From assembly GCA_017415945.1 (NCBI GenBank), contig JAFQDR010000282.1, forward strand, positions 1-9,208: 9,208 nucleotides of DNA, in the 5' to 3' direction. A program made the translations under genes and the position numbers. The stretch comes from Oscillospiraceae bacterium. GTDB taxonomy: Bacteria > Bacillota_A > Clostridia > Oscillospirales > Oscillospiraceae. The notes under the pieces were generated by a model. It had not been told where the DNA came from. It saw nothing but the letters and a program-made list of their open reading frames with translations, and ran no database searches. This document shows, one piece after another, positions 6,232 to 9,208 of this stretch (position 1 is the stretch's first letter; each line of letters begins with the position of its first letter).

Positions 6232-7269
6232 TTAGCGCAGTTCGATCTTGGTGTCGCCTGCAGCAATCTCACCGATAACGTAAGCATCCACACCTTCTGC
6301 CTTCAGCGCAGCCAGAGCTGCCTCTGCGGTTTCGGCACTTACGATCACAGCCATGCCAACGCCCATGTTGTAGGTGTTGTACATGTCTCTTTCGGGGATG
6401 TTGCCTTCACGCTGCAGCAGATTGAAGATCGCGGGAACCTTGATATCTGCCTTGTTCACGATAGCGCACAGGCCGTCGGGGATGCAGCGGGGAATATTTT
6501 CATAGAAGCCGCCGCCGGTAATGTGGCTGACGCCGTGAACGTCAGCAGCAGCGATGGCAGCCAGAACGGGCTTTACATAAATAACGGTGGGAATCAGCAG
6601 TGCTTCGCCCAGAGTCATGCCCAGTTCGTCAAAGTACTTGTTCAGGTCAGCGGATTCCACGTCGAATACCTTGCGGACCAGAGAGTAGCCGTTGGAGTGG
6701 ATACCGGAGGAAGGCAGAGCCAGGATCACGTCGCCGGGCTTCATCTTGTTCTGGTCAATGATCTTGCTCTTATCTACGATGCCAACGGCAAAGCCTGCCA
6801 GGTCGTAGTCATCGGCAGCCATGGTGCCGGGGTGTTCAGCGGTTTCGCCGCCGATCAGAGCGCAGCCTGCCTGTACGCAGCCTTCCGCAACACCGGAAAC
6901 CAGAGTTGCTACCTTTTCGGGGACGTTCTTGCCGATGGCAATGTAGTCCAGGAAGGCGATGGGCTTTGCGCCGCAGCATACGATGTCGTTTACGCACATT
7001 GCCACGCAGTCGATGCCCACGGTGTCGTGCTTGTCCATGATCTGCGCAATGCGCTGCTTGGTGCCGACACCGTCGGTGCCCATGACCAGAGTGGGCTCAG
7101 TCATGCCGGAGATGTCGGGAGTGAACAGACCGCCAAAGCCGCCGATGTCGGAAACAACACCGGGGATCATGGTTCTGGCCACGTGCTTCTTCATCAGGCG
7201 AACGCCTTCATAGCCTGCTTCAATATTTACGCCTGCTGCGGCGTAGGATGCGGAGTGAGAATGTTCCAT
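6232..7269 (-). CDS. purM: Phosphoribosylformylglycinamidine cyclo-ligase (AIR synthetase)
   Basis: A complete 345-residue PurM of normal length. It uses ATP to close the imidazole ring of FGAM, giving AIR. The N-terminal SYAAAGVNIEAGYEGV (8-23) is the family opening. MGTDGVGTK (63-71) is the ATP-binding glycine motif, followed by CVNDIVCCGAKPIAFLDY (92-109), ALIGGETAEHPGTM (137-150), ALPSSGIHSNGYSLVRK and HITGGGFYENIPR, all standard. The ATG at 7269 is only 6 bases after the purF stop, and its ribosome binding site GGAAAGGAA lies in the last codons of purF, so translation is probably coupled. Downstream comes the only sizeable gap in the operon. No unusual substitutions are visible. Confidence 0.97.
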   Translation of the reverse strand: MEHSHSASYAAAGVNIEAGYEGVRLMKKHVARTMIPGVVSDIGGFGGLFTPDISGMTEPTLVMGTDGVGTKQRIAQIMDKHDTVGIDCVAMCVNDIVCCGAKPIAFLDYIAIGKNVPEKVATLVSGVAEGCVQAGCALIGGETAEHPGTMAADDYDLAGFAVGIVDKSKIIDQNKMKPGDVILALPSSGIHSNGYSLVRKVFDVESADLNKYFDELGMTLGEALLIPTVIYVKPVLAAIAAADVHGVSHITGGGFYENIPRCIPDGLCAIVNKADIKVPAIFNLLQREGNIPERDMYNTYNMGVGMAVIVSAETAEAALAALKAEGVDAYVIGEIAAGDTKIELR

Positions 7270-7275
7270 AGTAAT

Positions 7276-8700
7276 TTATTCCTTTCCGGTCCAGCAATAT
7301 GTGCAGACCTTATCTTTATCCAGACCAATGGCCTCCAGCACACCGTCAAGGGACTGGTAGCCCAGAGAGTCAAAACCAAACTTTTCGCAAATGGTCTTGA
7401 GCATACACTGACCGCGCTCGGTGCGGGCATCCGCATACTCCTCCAAATGCTTCTGACCTTCATCGCCCTCCAGCTCCTGAATGGTCATGCGGGTCAGCAG
7501 CTCCATTTCAGACTTGCTGCTGGAGAAGTTCAGGAACTTGCAGCCATACATAATGGGAGGGCAGGCAGAGCGCATATGAACTTCCTTCGCACCGGAATCG
7601 TAGAGGAATTCCACGGTCTCACGCAGCTGGGTGCCGCGGACGATGGAGTCATCCACCAGCAGCAGCTTCTTATCGCGGATCAGCTCAGGCACGGGGATCT
7701 GCTTCATCTTGGCAGTCTGGTTGCGCAGACGCTGGTCGGCGGGAGTGAAGGAGCGGGACCAGGTGGGAGTGTATTTTACATAAGGACGGGCAAAGTGCTT
7801 GCCGCTGCGGTTGGCATAGCCGATGGCGTGGGGAATGCCGGAATCGGGGATGCCTGCCACATAGTCAACATCGGGCAGGATGCCGCGTTCTATTTCATCC
7901 CTTGCCATAATGCCGCCGTTTTCATAGCGCATAAGCTCTACGTTCTTGCCCTCGTAGTTGGAGTTGGGGTAACCGTAATAGGTCCACAAAAAGCCGCAGA
8001 TCTTCATTTCCTCCCCTGCGGGGGAAACGGTCTCAAAGCCGTTGCGGGTCAGTGCCACGATCTCCTTGGGCCCCAGCTCATATGCATCCTCATAGCCCAG
8101 CTTATGGAAGGCGAAGGCTTCGAAGGATACGCACAGGCTGCCGTCGGGATGCTTGCCGATGATCACGGGCAAACGGCCCAGACGGTCACGAGCAACCAGG
8201 ATCCCGTCCCGGGTCATGATCAGGATGGTGATGGAGCCCTTGATCAGCTCCTGTGCATACAGGATGCCGTCCACCAGATTTTCCTTGTGGTTGATGAGTG
8301 CGGCAACCAGTTCGCTGGCATTGATGCCCCCGGAGCTCATGGCCATAAACTGGTGATAGTGGTCGGACAGATATTCCTCCACCAGCTCCTTGGAGTTGTT
8401 GATCATGCCCACGGTGGAAATGGCAAACAGCCCCAGATGGGAGCGGACCAGCAGAGGCTGGGGGTCTGTGTCGCTGATGCAGCCCATGGCAATATTGCCT
8501 TTGAAATCGTGCAGATCCTTTTCGAACTTGGTTCGGAAGGGGGTATTCTGAATATTATGGATCTGGCGGGTAAAGCCCTTTTCCTCATCGAAGGACACCA
8601 TACCGCCGCGCTTGGTTCCCAAGTGGGAGTGATAGTCTGTGCCGAAGAACACATCAAGTGTCACGTCTCTTGTGGAGACGGCACCAAAAAAACCACCCAT
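7276..8700 (-). CDS. purF: PurF-family amidophosphoribosyltransferase lacking the glutaminase nucleophile
   Basis: A complete 474-residue PurF homologue, the first step of the pathway (PRPP to phosphoribosylamine). The C-terminal phosphoribosyltransferase domain is intact: GIPDSGIPHAIGYA (283-296), SFTPADQRLRNQ, and the PRPP loop LLLVDDSIVRGTQLR (346-360). Cysteines C235, C387, C466 and C469 align with the four iron-sulfur ligands of B. subtilis PurF. The N-terminal Ntn domain differs sharply: it starts MGGFFG where the family has MCG(I/V)FG, so the catalytic Cys1 is Gly; by alignment from memory Arg73 is Ser76, Asn101 is Val97 and Asp127 is Ala128. The ATG at 8700 is certain, with AGAGGAG (8708-8714) 7 bases upstream and no in-frame Cys ahead of it. 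I recall a similar MGGFFG type in Bacteroides and Clostridia, annotated as PurF. It probably uses free ammonia or a partner glutaminase; this is inference. It lies 28 bases after purC and 6 before purM. Confidence 0.92.
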   Translation of the reverse strand: MGGFFGAVSTRDVTLDVFFGTDYHSHLGTKRGGMVSFDEEKGFTRQIHNIQNTPFRTKFEKDLHDFKGNIAMGCISDTDPQPLLVRSHLGLFAISTVGMINNSKELVEEYLSDHYHQFMAMSSGGINASELVAALINHKENLVDGILYAQELIKGSITILIMTRDGILVARDRLGRLPVIIGKHPDGSLCVSFEAFAFHKLGYEDAYELGPKEIVALTRNGFETVSPAGEEMKICGFLWTYYGYPNSNYEGKNVELMRYENGGIMARDEIERGILPDVDYVAGIPDSGIPHAIGYANRSGKHFARPYVKYTPTWSRSFTPADQRLRNQTAKMKQIPVPELIRDKKLLLVDDSIVRGTQLRETVEFLYDSGAKEVHMRSACPPIMYGCKFLNFSSSKSEMELLTRMTIQELEGDEGQKHLEEYADARTERGQCMLKTICEKFGFDSLGYQSLDGVLEAIGLDKDKVCTYCWTGKE

Positions 8701-8728
8701 ACTTTCTCTCCTCTGTTATGTGGTAAAA

Positions 8729-9208
8729 TTAAGCAAAGAACAGACCATTCAGGGTCATGGGATCGATGTACTTGCCGTCCTTGTAAACGCGCATGTTGCC
8801 GGAAGCAACTTCGTCGATCAGCATCACATTGCCTTCTGCGTCATAACCGAATTCGAACTTGATGTCGTACAGCTCCAGACCCTTTTCTGCCAGGTCGTCA
8901 GCAACGATCTTGGTAATAGCCTGAGTCTGTGCCTTCAGGGAGTCGTACTGTTCAGCGGTCATAACGCCCAGATCTACCAGACCGTCCTTGGTGACCAGAG
9001 GATCGCCCAGAGCGTCGTTCTTGAAGGTGGTTTCTACATAGTAGGGCAGATCCTGGCCTGCGGTGCAGTAATCGCTGTAGCGGCGCAGGAAGGAACCCAC
9101 AGCCTTGCGGCGGCAGATAACTTCCAGACCCTTGCCGAATACCTTAGCGGGCAAAACTTCCATGGTGGTGCTTGCCAGATCGGCGGACACAAAGTGGGTG
9201 CGGATGCC
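8729..9208 (-). CDS. purC: SAICAR synthetase PurC, C-terminal part (starts beyond right edge)
   Basis: The last 159 codons of a SAICAR synthetase, which joins CAIR and aspartate with ATP. The frame is open to the right edge, with about 70-130 N-terminal residues missing. Visible motifs are GIRTHFV at the edge, [16 protein letters not shown] (the counterpart of the VVRNRAAGSLVKR motif), [20 protein letters not shown], and [20 protein letters not shown], which keeps the Lys and Glu of KFEFG and the Asp-Glu pair. The motif after DEV is unusual: ASGNMRVY replaces the common TPDSSRFW-type sequence, but the Arg is kept. The protein ends NGLFFA, followed by TAA. This belongs to a different PurC branch from the E. 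coli and B. subtilis type and is the likely active enzyme of the operon, in contrast to the degenerate homologue at 4982-5578. It is the first gene seen here; whether others precede it is unknown. Confidence 0.93.
   Translation of the reverse strand, partial: GIRTHFVSADLASTTMEVLPAKVFGKGLEVICRRKAVGSFLRRYSDYCTAGQDLPYYVETTFKNDALGDPLVTKDGLVDLGVMTAEQYDSLKAQTQAITKIVADDLAEKGLELYDIKFEFGYDAEGNVMLIDEVASGNMRVYKDGKYIDPMTLNGLFFA

Noticed and set aside
6226..8862. An 878-codon open frame on the plus strand
   Set aside because: Same cause: it is codon-aligned antisense to purM and purF. No recognisable domain and no ribosome binding site.
1..9208. Mobile elements, CRISPR arrays, tRNA or rRNA genes
   Set aside because: None seen; coding density is near total and all genes belong to one pathway.

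Overview
The window is one continuous stretch of a de novo purine biosynthesis operon, with every gene on the minus strand, so transcription runs from high to low coordinates. The gene content suggests a low-to-medium GC Gram-positive gut-type bacterium of the class Clostridia, perhaps Oscillospirales. The reasons are a long single-chain PurL with a clostridial N-terminus, strong AGGAGG-type ribosome binding sites, Clostridia/Bacteroides-like variants of PurF and PurC, and a split PurH. The taxonomy is an inference from the proteins and not a database result.

Layout in transcription order: purC (3' part only, 9208-8729), purF (8700-7276), purM (7269-6232), a 151-base gap with a perfect 12-bp hairpin (6180-6207), purE (6080-5586), a degenerate PurC-like gene (5578-4982), purN (4969-4355), an archaeal-type IMP cyclohydrolase purO (4358-3651), a stand-alone AICAR transformylase (3638-2460), purD (2441-1170), and the first 385 codons of purL (1156-1, running off the left edge). 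Apart from the purM-purE gap, all junctions are a 4-base overlap or 6-28 bases, and several stop codons lie inside the next gene's ribosome binding site.

Together the genes cover PRPP to IMP: PurF (PRPP to PRA), PurD (to GAR), PurN (to FGAR), PurL (to FGAM), PurM (to AIR), PurE (AIR/CAIR), PurC (to SAICAR), then the AICAR transformylase and PurO (AICAR to FAICAR to IMP). Adenylosuccinate lyase (PurB) and PurK are not in the window.

Three things stand out. (1) A second PurC homologue, shortened and without most ATP, metal and substrate residues, sits directly after purE, the place where purC often sits in other bacteria; it looks like a retained pseudoenzyme or a relic. (2) PurF begins Met-Gly-Gly instead of Met-Cys-Gly and has also lost the other glutamine-binding residues, while its PRPP loop and four putative iron-sulfur cysteines remain, so its nitrogen source is an open question. 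(3) The last two steps use an archaeal-type PurO plus a lone PurH C-terminal domain instead of bifunctional PurH.
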